In this document: positions 35,250-43,843 of the stretch, in pieces
Layout: each line of letters opens with the position of its first letter
Numbering within the stretch: the stretch's first letter is position 1
Origin: an uncultured bacterium
GTDB taxonomy: Bacteria; Bacillota; Clostridia; Peptostreptococcales; Anaerovoracaceae
Assembly (NCBI GenBank): GCA_905214195.1
Contig: CAJMLH010000002.1
Location: 1 to 64,000 of the forward strand
Length of the DNA: 64,000 nt
Direction of reading: 5' to 3'
Notes under the pieces: model-generated
What the model saw: the letters and a program-made list of their open reading frames with translations, nothing else
Databases searched by the model: none
Told to the model about the DNA's origin: nothing
Program-made: the position numbers and the translations under genes

Positions 35250-35801
35250 TTATGCATCTTCACATGTCTTCATAGCCTCAAGAGTTTCATTAAGGAGCTC
35301 ATCCAGTTCCCACCCAAGCATCTGGGCACCTTTTATTATCACTTCTCTGTCACACCCTGCTGCAAATCTCTTATCCTTAAATTTTTTCTTCAGAGATTTA
35401 AGTTCCATATCCTTACAGCTTTTTGACGGTCTCATAAGAGCCGCCGCCCCTATAAGCCCTGTAAGTTCATCACATGCGAACAACACTTTTTCCATTTCAT
35501 GTTCAGGTTCAACATCGGAACACAATCCATAACCATGGCAAACCACCGCATGAATCATTCTTTCGTCAATACCTGCTTCTCTCAAAAGCTCCGGAGCTTT
35601 TTTACAATGTTCTTCCGGCCACATTTCAAAGTCTATATCGTGGAGAAGTCCTACCGTTCCCCAGAAATCAACTTCATCACCGTAGCCTAATTTTTCTGCG
35701 AAGTAACGCATAGTTCCCTCAACCATCTTGCCATGGTGAATATGAAAATCTTCTTTGTTGTATTTTTTAAGCAGTTCCAAAGCTTCTTCTCTTGTTATCA
35801 T
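35250..35801 (-). CDS. HD-domain hydrolase
   Basis: A 183-residue metal-dependent phosphohydrolase. Ligands are visible as HHGKMVEGTM, GLLHDIDFE (the HD pair near residue 55) and AVVCHGYGLCSD. The size matches small HD proteins that act on nucleotides or other phosphate esters; the substrate is unknown. It follows the DMT transporter gene by 6 bp on the same strand. Confidence 0.8.
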   Translation of the reverse strand: MITREEALELLKKYNKEDFHIHHGKMVEGTMRYFAEKLGYGDEVDFWGTVGLLHDIDFEMWPEEHCKKAPELLREAGIDERMIHAVVCHGYGLCSDVEPEHEMEKVLFACDELTGLIGAAALMRPSKSCKDMELKSLKKKFKDKRFAAGCDREVIIKGAQMLGWELDELLNETLEAMKTCEDA

Positions 35802-35807
35802 AGTTAA

Positions 35808-36725
35808 TTACGCCTCTTTCTTTTTTCTTTCAGGCAGCTGAGAAATTATTACAGCTGCAAATATTATCGCACATCCGGATAATTCTCTTGGTGACATGGT
35901 TTCACTTAACAGGATTGCTCCGCAAATTACCGCAAATACAGACTCTAAACTCATAATAAGTGACGCTACGGTAGGTTCTGCATGCTTTTGTGCAACTACC
36001 TGGAAAGTATAACCTATTCCGCAGGAAAGCACTCCGGCATATAAAATCGGCAGCCAACAATCAAGGATTGCCCCCATATCAGGATTTTCAAAAATTAACA
36101 TACATACCAGACCTTCAATGCCGGCGGTAAGAAACTGTATACACGAAAGTTTAACACCATCAGCTTTTGTTATAAAATAATCTACCGTCATAATATGTAT
36201 TGCAAAAAATACTGCACAAAGCAATACAAGTGAATCGCCGAAAGTAAGTCTAAAAGATGCATCGGTCATGCACAACAGATAAAGACCTACAGCGCCCATA
36301 ACTACGCACAGCCACATTATCGGCCTTACCTTTTTTCTCAAAAGTACGCTCAAGATAGGTACGATTACTACATAAAGCGTCGTAATAAAGCCTGCCTTTC
36401 CTGCTGTCGTATAACTTACTCCAAACTGTTGGAAAGAGCTTGCCACAAACAATGCCGTTCCGCAGCAGATGCCGCCCACGATAAGAGTTTTTTTGTTTTT
36501 TGCCTCTTCTTCTGTACTAATCTCTGTAGTATTCGCAGATGTTTCTTTTCCTCTGCTCATAAACAAAATTACAGGTATCAGCACCAATCCGCCTATCAAA
36601 GTTCTTATACCGTTAAAAGTGAATGGTTCAATATAATCCATTCCGCTTTTTTGTGCAACGAAAGAAGAACCCCAAATAAAAGCCGTGATTAGAAGCAAGA
36701 TGTTGCTTTGCATTTTTTTGCTCAT
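35808..36725 (-). CDS. DMT superfamily (EamA) transporter
   Basis: A 305-residue membrane protein with ten predicted helices in two EamA repeats (SNILLLITAFIWGSSFVAQK in the first; SGIGYTFQVVAQKHAEPTVAS-like text in the second). Such proteins export amino acids or other metabolites. The substrate is not readable. The RBS GAGGGA precedes the ATG, and the HD-domain gene follows. It diverges from the B12 operon. Confidence 0.87.
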   Translation of the reverse strand: MSKKMQSNILLLITAFIWGSSFVAQKSGMDYIEPFTFNGIRTLIGGLVLIPVILFMSRGKETSANTTEISTEEEAKNKKTLIVGGICCGTALFVASSFQQFGVSYTTAGKAGFITTLYVVIVPILSVLLRKKVRPIMWLCVVMGAVGLYLLCMTDASFRLTFGDSLVLLCAVFFAIHIMTVDYFITKADGVKLSCIQFLTAGIEGLVCMLIFENPDMGAILDCWLPILYAGVLSCGIGYTFQVVAQKHAEPTVASLIMSLESVFAVICGAILLSETMSPRELSGCAIIFAAVIISQLPERKKKEA

Positions 36726-36836
36726 AATTATTCCCTCTTCTCAGTTAAATTAAGCCACATAGTAATTTTATCAAAAAATTATCATTCATGCAACATTGGG
36801 ATTCCACGGCAACTACCTTTTTTTCACTTAGGTTTT

Positions 36837-36846
36837 ATGGTATAAT
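36837..36846 (+). promoter_or_regulatory. Extended -10 promoter of the B12 operon
   Basis: TGG directly followed by TATAAT (36841-36846) is an extended -10; the -35 area is only T-rich. About 70 bp of leader precede the first gene, too short for a cobalamin riboswitch, and none of its conserved elements were seen. Confidence 0.6.
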
Positions 36847-36915
36847 AATTAACAGTGTTGTCCAATTACGGCAACAAAATAAAAGCATTTATTATACACT
36901 ACAGGAACCCGATTT

Positions 36916-37692
36916 ATGTTAAACATCAAAAACCGATTATATATTGCAACTTTTCAAAAAGATGCAATAGAAACAGCTGCCGAATATGGAGTCGGTATTG
37001 AATATAACCATACCTGCATTTCAGAATCTCTTGACCCATCAAACAGGGAAAACTTGCTGTCTGAGATGCGGCAAGACTTTATAAAATCAGGCAAGCTCCG
37101 TGCAGTTCTTCACGGGCCTTTTACTGAAATCTACCCTACAGGTATCGACCGCCGTGCCCGATTGATGGCAAAATCACGATTAGAAGAAGCCTATGAGGTA
37201 TGTGCTTCTCTCAACATCAAAGATATGGTCGTTCACAACGGATGGCTGCCTTTTATATACTTCAAAGAATGGCATTCGGAAAAAGGCGCTGACTTCTGGC
37301 AGGATTTCATGGCAGACAAACCCACAGACTTTAAAATATATATAGAAAATGTACTGGAAGACGAACCGTATATGTTTAGAGATATGATGAGCAAAATTTC
37401 AGATAAACGCATCAAATTATGTCTCGATATAGGTCACGCAAACGCAATGACTCAAAAGGACATTGCCGTAGAAAGATGGATTGAACTTCTTGCTCCGTAT
37501 ATCGGTCATTTCCACCTTCACAACAACTACGGCGATAAGGATTCTCACAATTCTTTTGAATGTGGCTCAATGAACATGGCTTCAATTTTTGACACCATAG
37601 AAAATTATTGCGACAAAAATGTTACTTTCACCATAGAAGCATTTGAATGTCTCGAATGTGTAAAATGGCTGTCAAAATATGGTTATATTTAA
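36916..37692 (+). CDS. TIM-barrel protein (sugar isomerase/epimerase-like) heading the B12 operon
   Basis: A 258-residue AP-endonuclease-2/xylose-isomerase-like barrel. Likely metal and catalytic positions are in VLHGPFTE, MVVHNGW, IYIENVLED, LCLDIGHAN, GHFHLHNNYGDKDSH and FTIEAFE. Its reaction is unknown. It leads, with a 16-bp gap, into cobT, so a part in cobamide lower-ligand or nucleotide-loop chemistry is an inference from context. Alternatives are a sugar-phosphate isomerase with an unrelated role. Confidence 0.7.
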   Translation: MLNIKNRLYIATFQKDAIETAAEYGVGIEYNHTCISESLDPSNRENLLSEMRQDFIKSGKLRAVLHGPFTEIYPTGIDRRARLMAKSRLEEAYEVCASLNIKDMVVHNGWLPFIYFKEWHSEKGADFWQDFMADKPTDFKIYIENVLEDEPYMFRDMMSKISDKRIKLCLDIGHANAMTQKDIAVERWIELLAPYIGHFHLHNNYGDKDSHNSFECGSMNMASIFDTIENYCDKNVTFTIEAFECLECVKWLSKYGYI

Positions 37693-37708
37693 TTTCAAGG
37701 AGGGTATT

Positions 37709-38839
37709 ATGCAGCATCTAATGGAAGAAGTCTTATCAACTATTGCCAATGAAGGAGCTTTGTACGAAAACGCTCTGTCTGCCGCAAGAGAACGACAAAA
37801 AATTCTTGCAAAACCTACCGGAGCTTTGGGGACTCTGGAGGACATTTCAATTCAAATGGCAGGAATCACCGGCAATGTCAAAAATGAAATCAACAAGAAA
37901 GCGATAGTAATAATGTCTGCCGATAACGGAGTAGTCAGCGAAGGCGTTGCCTCTGCACCGCAATCAGTGACTCTTTCCCAGACCATAAACTTTACCAGAG
38001 GACTTACGGGAGTAAGTTCAATGGCAAAACACTTCGGTATAGATCTTTTAGTAATAGACATGGGGGTTAAGCTGCCTATTCCGCAAACCCTATATACAGA
38101 TTCTCCAATAGAAAACGGCAAACTTACCAAAAAAATCTTAAACAGAAGTCTTGGTAAAGGCACAAAAAACCTTGCCGTTGAGCCTGCCATGACAAGAAGT
38201 CAAGCTATAAAGGCAATTCTTGAGGGTGTTTCTTCTGTAAAAGCGATAAAGGACTGTAATTATGACATCTTAGGTGTGGGAGAAATGGGAATAGGAAACA
38301 CTACCACAAGTTCATGTGTTCTGTCTGCTCTCACAGGAGCAAAAGCCGCCGAAGTAGTAGGAAGAGGCGGCGGTCTCGGTGATGATGGCCTTGAAAAAAA
38401 GATAAAAACAGTCGAAAAAGCTGCCGCAGGATGCAAAGACTGTGACACCATAGATATCCTCGCAAAGGTTGGCGGTTTTGATATATGCGCAATGACCGGT
38501 GCTTTTTTGGGAGCCGCCTTATACAGACTACCTGTAGTCGTGGATGGCTATATATCAGCAGTTGCCGCCCTAAGTGCAGTTAAACTTGCACCAAATTCCG
38601 CAAATTTCATGTTCGGCTCACATCTTTCAAAAGAACAAGGTTACATAATAGCCGCAGACGAAATAGGTCTTAAGCCTTATTTTAACCTTGGTATGAGGCT
38701 GGGCGAGGGAAGCGGCTGTCCTATAAGTTTTAACATAATAGAAACTGCCTGTGCGGCAATGAACAAAATGGCCACTTTTGAAGAGGGCGCCATAGATGCA
38801 GATTATCTTGCGGAAGCAGAGAAAGGAAACTTTTTTTAA
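37709..38839 (+). CDS. cobT: Nicotinate-nucleotide-dimethylbenzimidazole phosphoribosyltransferase
   Basis: Activates the lower-ligand base of B12 to the alpha-riboside phosphate. The 376 residues include the N-terminal RQKILAKPTGALGTLEDISIQMAGI, ADNGVVSEGVASAPQSVT and the glycine-rich GVGEMGIGNTTTSS, plus GAFLGAALYRLPVVVDG near the C-terminus. Start 37709 follows AAGGAGGG; the longer ORF to 37679 overlaps the previous gene without an RBS. The stop overlaps the cobU start (TAATG). Confidence 0.94.
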   Translation: MQHLMEEVLSTIANEGALYENALSAARERQKILAKPTGALGTLEDISIQMAGITGNVKNEINKKAIVIMSADNGVVSEGVASAPQSVTLSQTINFTRGLTGVSSMAKHFGIDLLVIDMGVKLPIPQTLYTDSPIENGKLTKKILNRSLGKGTKNLAVEPAMTRSQAIKAILEGVSSVKAIKDCNYDILGVGEMGIGNTTTSSCVLSALTGAKAAEVVGRGGGLGDDGLEKKIKTVEKAAAGCKDCDTIDILAKVGGFDICAMTGAFLGAALYRLPVVVDGYISAVAALSAVKLAPNSANFMFGSHLSKEQGYIIAADEIGLKPYFNLGMRLGEGSGCPISFNIIETACAAMNKMATFEEGAIDADYLAEAEKGNFF

Positions 38840-39390
38840 TGAATATTTTCATCAGCGGAGGCTGTAAAAACGGAAAATCATATCATGCTCAAAAGTTGGC
38901 CTGCCTAATGGCAAAAGAAAACAATCTGCCGCTATATTATCTTGCCACAATGATTCCTACCGATGATGAAGACAAAGCAAGAATTGCACGCCACCTCAAA
39001 GAGCGTGACGGTTGGGGATTTGAAACTATAGAGCAAAGCACCGATATTTGTGCATGTCTTAATGGCCGCACCATATCGGGAAAACTCGTTGACAGCAGCG
39101 GAGTATTTCTTTTAGACAGCGTTACGGCACTTTTATCCAACGAAATGTTTCGTCCCGATGGCACTTTCGCCTTGGACGCACCTCAAAGAGTAGCCGAACA
39201 ACTGTTAGAATTTGCCCATCATACCGGAAATACAATTTTCGTTTCGGACTATATATATTCCGATGCTCTTATTTATGATAAACTTACCGAGAAATACAGA
39301 CAGGGGCTTGCCTACGCAGATCGCTGCCTTGCGGCCGAATGTCATAAAGTTCTTGAAGTTTCATACGGAGTTGTAAATCATTTTAAATAA
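38839..39390 (+). CDS. cobU: CobU-like adenosylcobinamide kinase/guanylyltransferase
   Basis: Phosphorylates and guanylylates adenosylcobinamide. The P-loop GGCKNGKS is at residues 7-14, in place of the usual GGxRSGKS. LYYLATMIPTDDEDKARIARHLKERDGWGFETIEQ matches the CobU region that binds the nucleotide. The usual NEVGxGIVP segment near the C-terminus is not present (TIFVSDYIYSDALIYDKLTE instead). A short protein encoded at 40180 has that missing segment, so the two may share or divide the activity. Confidence 0.8.
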   Translation: MNIFISGGCKNGKSYHAQKLACLMAKENNLPLYYLATMIPTDDEDKARIARHLKERDGWGFETIEQSTDICACLNGRTISGKLVDSSGVFLLDSVTALLSNEMFRPDGTFALDAPQRVAEQLLEFAHHTGNTIFVSDYIYSDALIYDKLTEKYRQGLAYADRCLAAECHKVLEVSYGVVNHFK

Positions 39391-39401
39391 AGGGGGATTT
39401 A

Positions 39402-40169
39402 ATGAAAATCATTACAGGATTATTTATGGCTTGGGGAAACTTTCTGACTATCCCATGTCCTTTAAAAAAATGGGATGGTGATCTCAAAAATTACATGTTG
39501 GCGCTTTTGCCAACCGTAGGAATGATATTGGGAGCAATTTGGGCCGCCTTATGTTTGGGGTTGGTGTGGCTCGGCTTTCCTTATCTGGTTCTGTCATTCC
39601 TTGTAACATTTATACCTTTTGCTCTTTGCGGTTTTATGCATCTTGACGGCTTCATGGATTGCTGTGATGCAATAATGTCAAGAAAGCCTCTTGAGGAAAA
39701 GCAGCTAATATTGAAAGATTCTCACTGCGGTGCTTTTGCTGTAGTAAGTCTGGTTTTTATGCTTTTGGCTTATTATTCATTTGTATCAACTGCAATAAGC
39801 GCAGGCATAGATTTTATTGATTTATGTATGATTCCTATCATAAGCAGATCTGTCGCATCGGTTAATGTGCTTCTCAGAAAGCCTATAGGTCACAGTCAAT
39901 ATGCCAAAGGCGCCGGTGCTGAAGACAGAAAGCAAAAGCGAACAGCAATAATCATAGTTCTGATTCAAGTCATTATATACTGTACTATAGGAGCTTTGAT
40001 TGCCACTTATCTATGGCCGTCGGCACTCGTAGTCATAGTCACAGCAATAGCAACTTATCTCTCAACTGTATTTGCTAAACGACAGTTAGGCGGTATGAGC
40101 GGAGATATAGCCGGATTTTCCATAGTGTGGGGAGAACTTTGCGGCATATTTGCAATGTTCATTCTTTAA
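39402..40169 (+). CDS. cobS: Adenosylcobinamide-GDP ribazoletransferase, cobalamin synthase
   Basis: Joins adenosylcobinamide-GDP and alpha-ribazole(-phosphate) at the membrane. A 255-residue integral membrane protein with about seven helices. The conserved metal-binding region is HLDGFMDCCDAIMSRK, followed by LILKDSHCGAFAVV, and QLGGMSGDIAGFSIVWGEL near the end. The RBS GGGGGA lies before the ATG, 11 bp after cobU. Confidence 0.93.
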   Translation: MKIITGLFMAWGNFLTIPCPLKKWDGDLKNYMLALLPTVGMILGAIWAALCLGLVWLGFPYLVLSFLVTFIPFALCGFMHLDGFMDCCDAIMSRKPLEEKQLILKDSHCGAFAVVSLVFMLLAYYSFVSTAISAGIDFIDLCMIPIISRSVASVNVLLRKPIGHSQYAKGAGAEDRKQKRTAIIIVLIQVIIYCTIGALIATYLWPSALVVIVTAIATYLSTVFAKRQLGGMSGDIAGFSIVWGELCGIFAMFIL

Positions 40170-40179
40170 GGAGGATATT

Positions 40180-40557
40180 ATGATTCTAATTTTTGGCGGA
40201 GCTTATCAGGGAAAAACAGAGTTTGCAAAACAGAATTTCAATATAACAGATGACGATATTCACTTCTGTAGTGAAGATAGGGGTATCCCTCATGATTTAA
40301 AGGTTTACTGCAATATCGAAAATGTCTTTCTGAATCTGGTCAAACAGGATATTGATGTTGTGGAGGCCCTTAAAGCTCATCGTGATGACTTCCAAGATAA
40401 AATAATAATAGTAAACGATATTTCTCAGGGAATAGTGCCAATGGACAAAACTCTGCGGGCATGGCGTGAGGCAACCGGGAGAGCCATGGCCTATCTTGCA
40501 GGCGAGGCAGAACAAGTATACAGAGTATTTTGCGGCATAGGCCTAAAAATCAAATAA
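40180..40557 (+). CDS. Short CobU paralogue
   Basis: A 125-residue P-loop protein (GGAYQGKT, residues 6-13). Its C-terminal half carries NDISQGIVPMDKTLRAWREA and VYRVFCGIGLKIK, equivalent to the NEVGxGIVP...GLPxxLK end of CobU. It lacks the middle part that the longer CobU at 38839 keeps. The RBS AAGGAGG supports start 40180. It may form a hetero-oligomer with, or divide kinase and guanylyltransferase work with, the longer protein; this is inference. Confidence 0.7.
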   Translation: MILIFGGAYQGKTEFAKQNFNITDDDIHFCSEDRGIPHDLKVYCNIENVFLNLVKQDIDVVEALKAHRDDFQDKIIIVNDISQGIVPMDKTLRAWREATGRAMAYLAGEAEQVYRVFCGIGLKIK

Positions 40558-40566
40558 GGAGCAGCT

Positions 40567-41187
40567 ATGATATCTTGTATTCATTTCATACGACACGGAA
40601 TAACTCAGGGCATATTAAATAAGTGGTACTATGGGTGGGAAGACCTGCCCCTTGTTGAGGAGGGTCTCATTGAAATCGAAAATTTCAAGTCAAAAGGAGT
40701 GTATCCCAATTCAGAGGGCATGCACTTTTACTCTTCCGGCATGTTAAGAGCCAATCAAACACTTGAATCCATTTACGGTTCTGTTCCATATAAAATTATA
40801 TCGGATTTGAAAGAGATGAATTTCGGAGAGTGGGAATGCAAAACTTTCAACGAGCTAAAAGAACTTCCCGGATTCGACGACTGGATGAATGACAAAACAG
40901 GTTCATTTACATTTCCCGGCGGAGAATCCGCAAACAGCTTTTCTCTGAGAACTGAAAAAGGGTTAAAAGAACTGTTGGTATATCACCGGCTGCTCGAACT
41001 TTCAAACCGCCACAGCAAGAAAGACTGCATTTCGACTGTAGTCTGTCATGGCGGTGTAATTGCCGCATGTATGTGTCATCTTTTAAAGCTTTCGCCCTCA
41101 GTCTTTTGGGAATGGATACCGGCAGCCGGCAGAGGCTACAGTGTATACTTTGAAAACAGCGAAGTGACAAAATATGAACCTTTATAA
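40567..41187 (+). CDS. cobC: Histidine phosphatase, alpha-ribazole phosphatase-like
   Basis: A 206-residue phosphoglycerate-mutase-type phosphatase with FIRHGITQGILNKWYYGWEDLPL (catalytic His in RHG) and the second histidine in STVVCHGGVIAACMC. In this operon it should remove the 5'-phosphate from alpha-ribazole-phosphate or adenosylcobalamin-phosphate. It is the last gene of the operon, 9 bp after the short CobU paralogue, and precedes a terminator. Confidence 0.83.
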   Translation: MISCIHFIRHGITQGILNKWYYGWEDLPLVEEGLIEIENFKSKGVYPNSEGMHFYSSGMLRANQTLESIYGSVPYKIISDLKEMNFGEWECKTFNELKELPGFDDWMNDKTGSFTFPGGESANSFSLRTEKGLKELLVYHRLLELSNRHSKKDCISTVVCHGGVIAACMCHLLKLSPSVFWEWIPAAGRGYSVYFENSEVTKYEPL

Positions 41188-41198
41188 CATAAAAAACA

Positions 41199-41222
41199 GG
41201 GAGCCTCTTTCATAAGGCTCCC
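41199..41222. terminator. Bidirectional terminator between cobC and metQ
   Basis: GGGAGCC/GGCTCCC arms with a 10-nt loop; a six-T run follows on the minus strand, and CTTTGATTTTTT on the plus strand. It serves both convergent operons. Confidence 0.85.
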
Positions 41223-41232
41223 CTTTGATTTT

Positions 41233-42051
41233 TTAGAACAATGGCACTACTGCTCCGCCATAAGTCTCTTCCATGAATTTTTTAACTTCTTCTGACTGTA
41301 AAGCCTTAACCAAAGCTTTAATTTTATCGCTGTTTTCGTTACCTTTCTGTACTGCAACTACATTGGCATAAGCCTCGGCAGCCTCAGAGTCATCGGCCTC
41401 AATTGCTATAGCATCTGCCAACTTAAGACCTGCGTCTATAGCATAGTTGCCGTTTATAACAGCCATATCAACATCTGTCAGCACTCTCGGAAGCTGAGCT
41501 GCTTCCATCTCTACGATTTCAATATTTTTAGGATTTTCGATGATATCAACCTTTGTTGCAAGGAAACCTGCTTCAGGATTAAGCTTTATCAGCCCTTCTG
41601 CTTCAAGAAGCTTCAACGCTCTTCCCTCGTTTGTACCATCATTTGGAACAGCTATCTTTGCACCCTCTCCAAGAGAATCAATAGAAGAAGTCTTTCCCGG
41701 ATAGAGCGCAAACGGTTCGTAGTGAATGTTTCCCGCACTTACAAGCTCAGTTTCGTTTTCTTCATTATAATTGTTAAGGTAACTTATGTGCTGGAAATAG
41801 TTGGCATCTATATCTCCTACGGAAACTGCCTTGTTAGGCAAAATGTAATCGTTATATTCTACGATTTCCAGAGTATAACCATCCTCTGCAAGTTTCTCTT
41901 TGACAACTTCAAGAACTTCTGCATGAGGAGCCGGTGTTGCCCCTACTTTAATAACTTTTTCATCATCATCCTTGCTTCCGCAGCCTGTGAGGGCAAGCAC
42001 AGAGCTGAGCGCCAAAATCAGTATCAATACGCCGGCAATTTTCTTTTTCAT
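41233..42051 (-). CDS. metQ: Methionine-binding lipoprotein MetQ
   Basis: Extracellular binding protein of the MetNIQ importer. It has a lipoprotein signal (MKKKIAGVLILILALSSVLA, lipobox LTGC with Cys 24), then the NlpA/MetQ core: VGATPAPHAEVLEVVKEKL, DIDANYFQHISYLNNYNEEN, IAVPNDGTNEGRALKLLE and VINGNYAIDAGL. The 272-residue length fits. It is the last gene of the metN-metI-metQ operon, 21 bp after metI. Confidence 0.93.
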   Translation of the reverse strand: MKKKIAGVLILILALSSVLALTGCGSKDDDEKVIKVGATPAPHAEVLEVVKEKLAEDGYTLEIVEYNDYILPNKAVSVGDIDANYFQHISYLNNYNEENETELVSAGNIHYEPFALYPGKTSSIDSLGEGAKIAVPNDGTNEGRALKLLEAEGLIKLNPEAGFLATKVDIIENPKNIEIVEMEAAQLPRVLTDVDMAVINGNYAIDAGLKLADAIAIEADDSEAAEAYANVVAVQKGNENSDKIKALVKALQSEEVKKFMEETYGGAVVPLF

Positions 42052-42072
42052 CTTCTTTTCTCCTTTTATGTT

Positions 42073-42735
42073 TTATTTTAATCTCTTATCTAACTTTTTC
42101 GCCATCATCATTCCTATTTCCTGGAAAATCTGAACTATAACGACGATTATAACTATTGTAACAAGCATCACTTCATTATTGTAACGATAAAGTCCGTAAT
42201 TTGTTGCAACTGCACCAAGTCCGCCTCCGCCTACGATTCCGGCCATAGCAGAATATCCTAAAATAGTTGTAACAGAGATTGCCGCACCTATAAGAAGTGA
42301 TGGCTTTGCCTCAGGTATGAGGACTTTATATATTATCTGCCATGAGCTTGAGCCCATAGACTGAGCCGCTTCTACAACGCCGTGATCTATTTCGTTAAGA
42401 GATGACTCTACCATTCTTCCTACAAAAGGCGCCGCCGAAACTACAAGGGGCACTATTACCGAAGTAGGTCCTACCATAGTTCCGACTATTTTCATAGTAA
42501 AAGGCAACATCCATATAAGAAGAATCAAGAAAGGTATGGAGCGAAATACATTTACTATGACTCCCAGTACCGAGTTTATTGCTTTGTTGGGACAAACCCC
42601 GTCCTTACTTGTAACATTAAGCACTATACCTATCGGAAGACCCAAAACATATGCAAGAATCGTAGATATTATTACCATGTAAACGGTTTCCCACAGTGCC
42701 GTGCCCAAAAGTTCTACCATTGCACCATTAAACAT
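42073..42735 (-). CDS. metI: Methionine ABC transporter permease MetI
   Basis: A 220-residue permease with five membrane helices. The EAA loop that contacts the ATPase reads VVEAAQSMGSSSWQIIYKVL, and the start TALWETVYMVIISTILAYVLGLPIG is family-typical. It overlaps the metN end by 8 bp, so translation is coupled. Confidence 0.94.
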   Translation of the reverse strand: MFNGAMVELLGTALWETVYMVIISTILAYVLGLPIGIVLNVTSKDGVCPNKAINSVLGVIVNVFRSIPFLILLIWMLPFTMKIVGTMVGPTSVIVPLVVSAAPFVGRMVESSLNEIDHGVVEAAQSMGSSSWQIIYKVLIPEAKPSLLIGAAISVTTILGYSAMAGIVGGGGLGAVATNYGLYRYNNEVMLVTIVIIVVIVQIFQEIGMMMAKKLDKRLK

Positions 42736-43726
42736 TCAAACCTTCCTCCTTGTATTTTACTTTTTTTGAATCCAAGAAAGCCTTTATACCGGCAACCTTT
42801 TCTTCGTCCTCAGGCATCTGAATCAACATCTGTCCGTATGCTACACCCTCAATATTCTTAGTATTAGCTCCCAAGATATTTACATCAACACTGCATTGAC
42901 GGCTTAGGGCAGAGATTATCGGTTCAAAAGCAGATGTTCCGTCAAATACAAGCCGTAAACATCTGAACCCGTCTGCTTCAGGAACTCCCTCATTTTTAGG
43001 CAGTATCAGCTGTTTAGCGATATGTGACTTCGGAGCTGTAAAAACATCTTTCACAAGCCCCTCTTCCACAATATTGCTGTTGTCTATTACCGCAACCTTG
43101 TTGCATATCTGCTCTATTACTTTCATCTCATGGGTTATGATAATAATTGTAACTCCCATAGTCTTATTGATTTCTTTGAGCAAATTCAATATTGATGCAG
43201 TCGTAGTAGGGTCAAGAGCACTGGTTGCCTCATCGCAGAGAAGAACTTTAGGGTCTGTTGCAAGAGCCCTTGCTATAGCTATTCTCTGTTTCTGACCTCC
43301 GGAAAGCTGAACCGGATAAGCATTTTCCTTTTCCGAAAGGCCTACTATATCAAGCAGCTTCCTTGCCTTTTCTTTGGCTTCCTTTTTATCCACCCCTGCT
43401 ATTTCCAAAGGGTAACATATATTTCCAAGTGCCGTTCTCTGGCTCAGCAAATTGAAATTTTGAAATATCATTGACATAGACTGTCTCTTTTTCAAAAGCT
43501 CTTTATGACTTATACTTCCCAAATCTACACCATCAAATATAACTTGCCCCGATGTCGGCTTCTCAAGAAAATTCACACATCTTATAAGTGTACTTTTTCC
43601 TGCGCCGGAAAGTCCTATGATACCGAAAATATCACCGTCCTCAATAGTAAGGTTTATATCCTTTATTGCCTCGACTCTCGTTTTGCCGTTATCATAGACC
43701 TTGCTCAAATGTTTTAGTTCTATCAT
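42728..43726 (-). CDS. metN: Methionine ABC transporter ATP-binding protein MetN with NIL domain
   Basis: ATPase of the methionine importer, 332 residues. Walker A GLSGAGKST, signature LSGGQKQRIAIARAL, Walker B VLLCDEATSALD and the switch His in IIITHEMKVIE are all present. Residues from about 255 on form the NIL domain that binds methionine and inhibits transport. The RBS GGGAG lies 7 nt before the start. The gene begins less than 20 bp after a strong terminator hairpin (43744-43779), so its transcription must depend on readthrough of that element. Confidence 0.95.
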   Translation of the reverse strand: MIELKHLSKVYDNGKTRVEAIKDINLTIEDGDIFGIIGLSGAGKSTLIRCVNFLEKPTSGQVIFDGVDLGSISHKELLKKRQSMSMIFQNFNLLSQRTALGNICYPLEIAGVDKKEAKEKARKLLDIVGLSEKENAYPVQLSGGQKQRIAIARALATDPKVLLCDEATSALDPTTTASILNLLKEINKTMGVTIIIITHEMKVIEQICNKVAVIDNSNIVEEGLVKDVFTAPKSHIAKQLILPKNEGVPEADGFRCLRLVFDGTSAFEPIISALSRQCSVDVNILGANTKNIEGVAYGQMLIQMPEDEEKVAGIKAFLDSKKVKYKEEGLNV

Positions 43727-43743
43727 TTTTCAGCTCCCTTTCT

Positions 43744-43779
43744 AAAAAAATAAGCAGGAAGCGTTTACTTCCTGCTTAT
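43744..43779 (-). terminator. Attenuator terminator directly upstream of metN
   Basis: A perfect 12-bp stem ATAAGCAGGAAG/CTTCCTGCTTAT (43768-43779 and 43750-43761) with a 6-nt loop is followed by a run of T on the minus strand. It ends 18 bp before the metN start and after the Met-rich leader ORF. Its place between promoter and gene marks it as an attenuator, not as the end of the upstream phosphohexomutase gene. Confidence 0.92.
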
Positions 43780-43843
43780 GTATCTTCTAAAGTTCCTATA
43801 GAGAACCCCCTCTTTGAAAGTATCATAAGTCTTGAAGCAACGC
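43761..43843 (-). promoter_or_regulatory. Candidate antiterminator of the met leader
   Basis: The RNA segment GCGTTGCTTCAAGACTTATG (43843-43824, last leader codons and stop) can pair with CATAAGCAGGAAGTAAACGC (43780-43761, the terminator 5' arm plus loop). The pairing gives 15 base pairs in three helices: GCGTT/AACGC, CTTC/GAAG and CTTATG/CATAAG. It excludes the terminator. A ribosome at the stop codon would block it; one stalled at the Met codons would not. Confidence 0.7.

Noticed and set aside
36726..36915. Cobalamin riboswitch before the B12 operon
   Set aside because: The leader from the extended -10 promoter is only about 70 nt, and no B12-box (GCCACTG-like) was seen.
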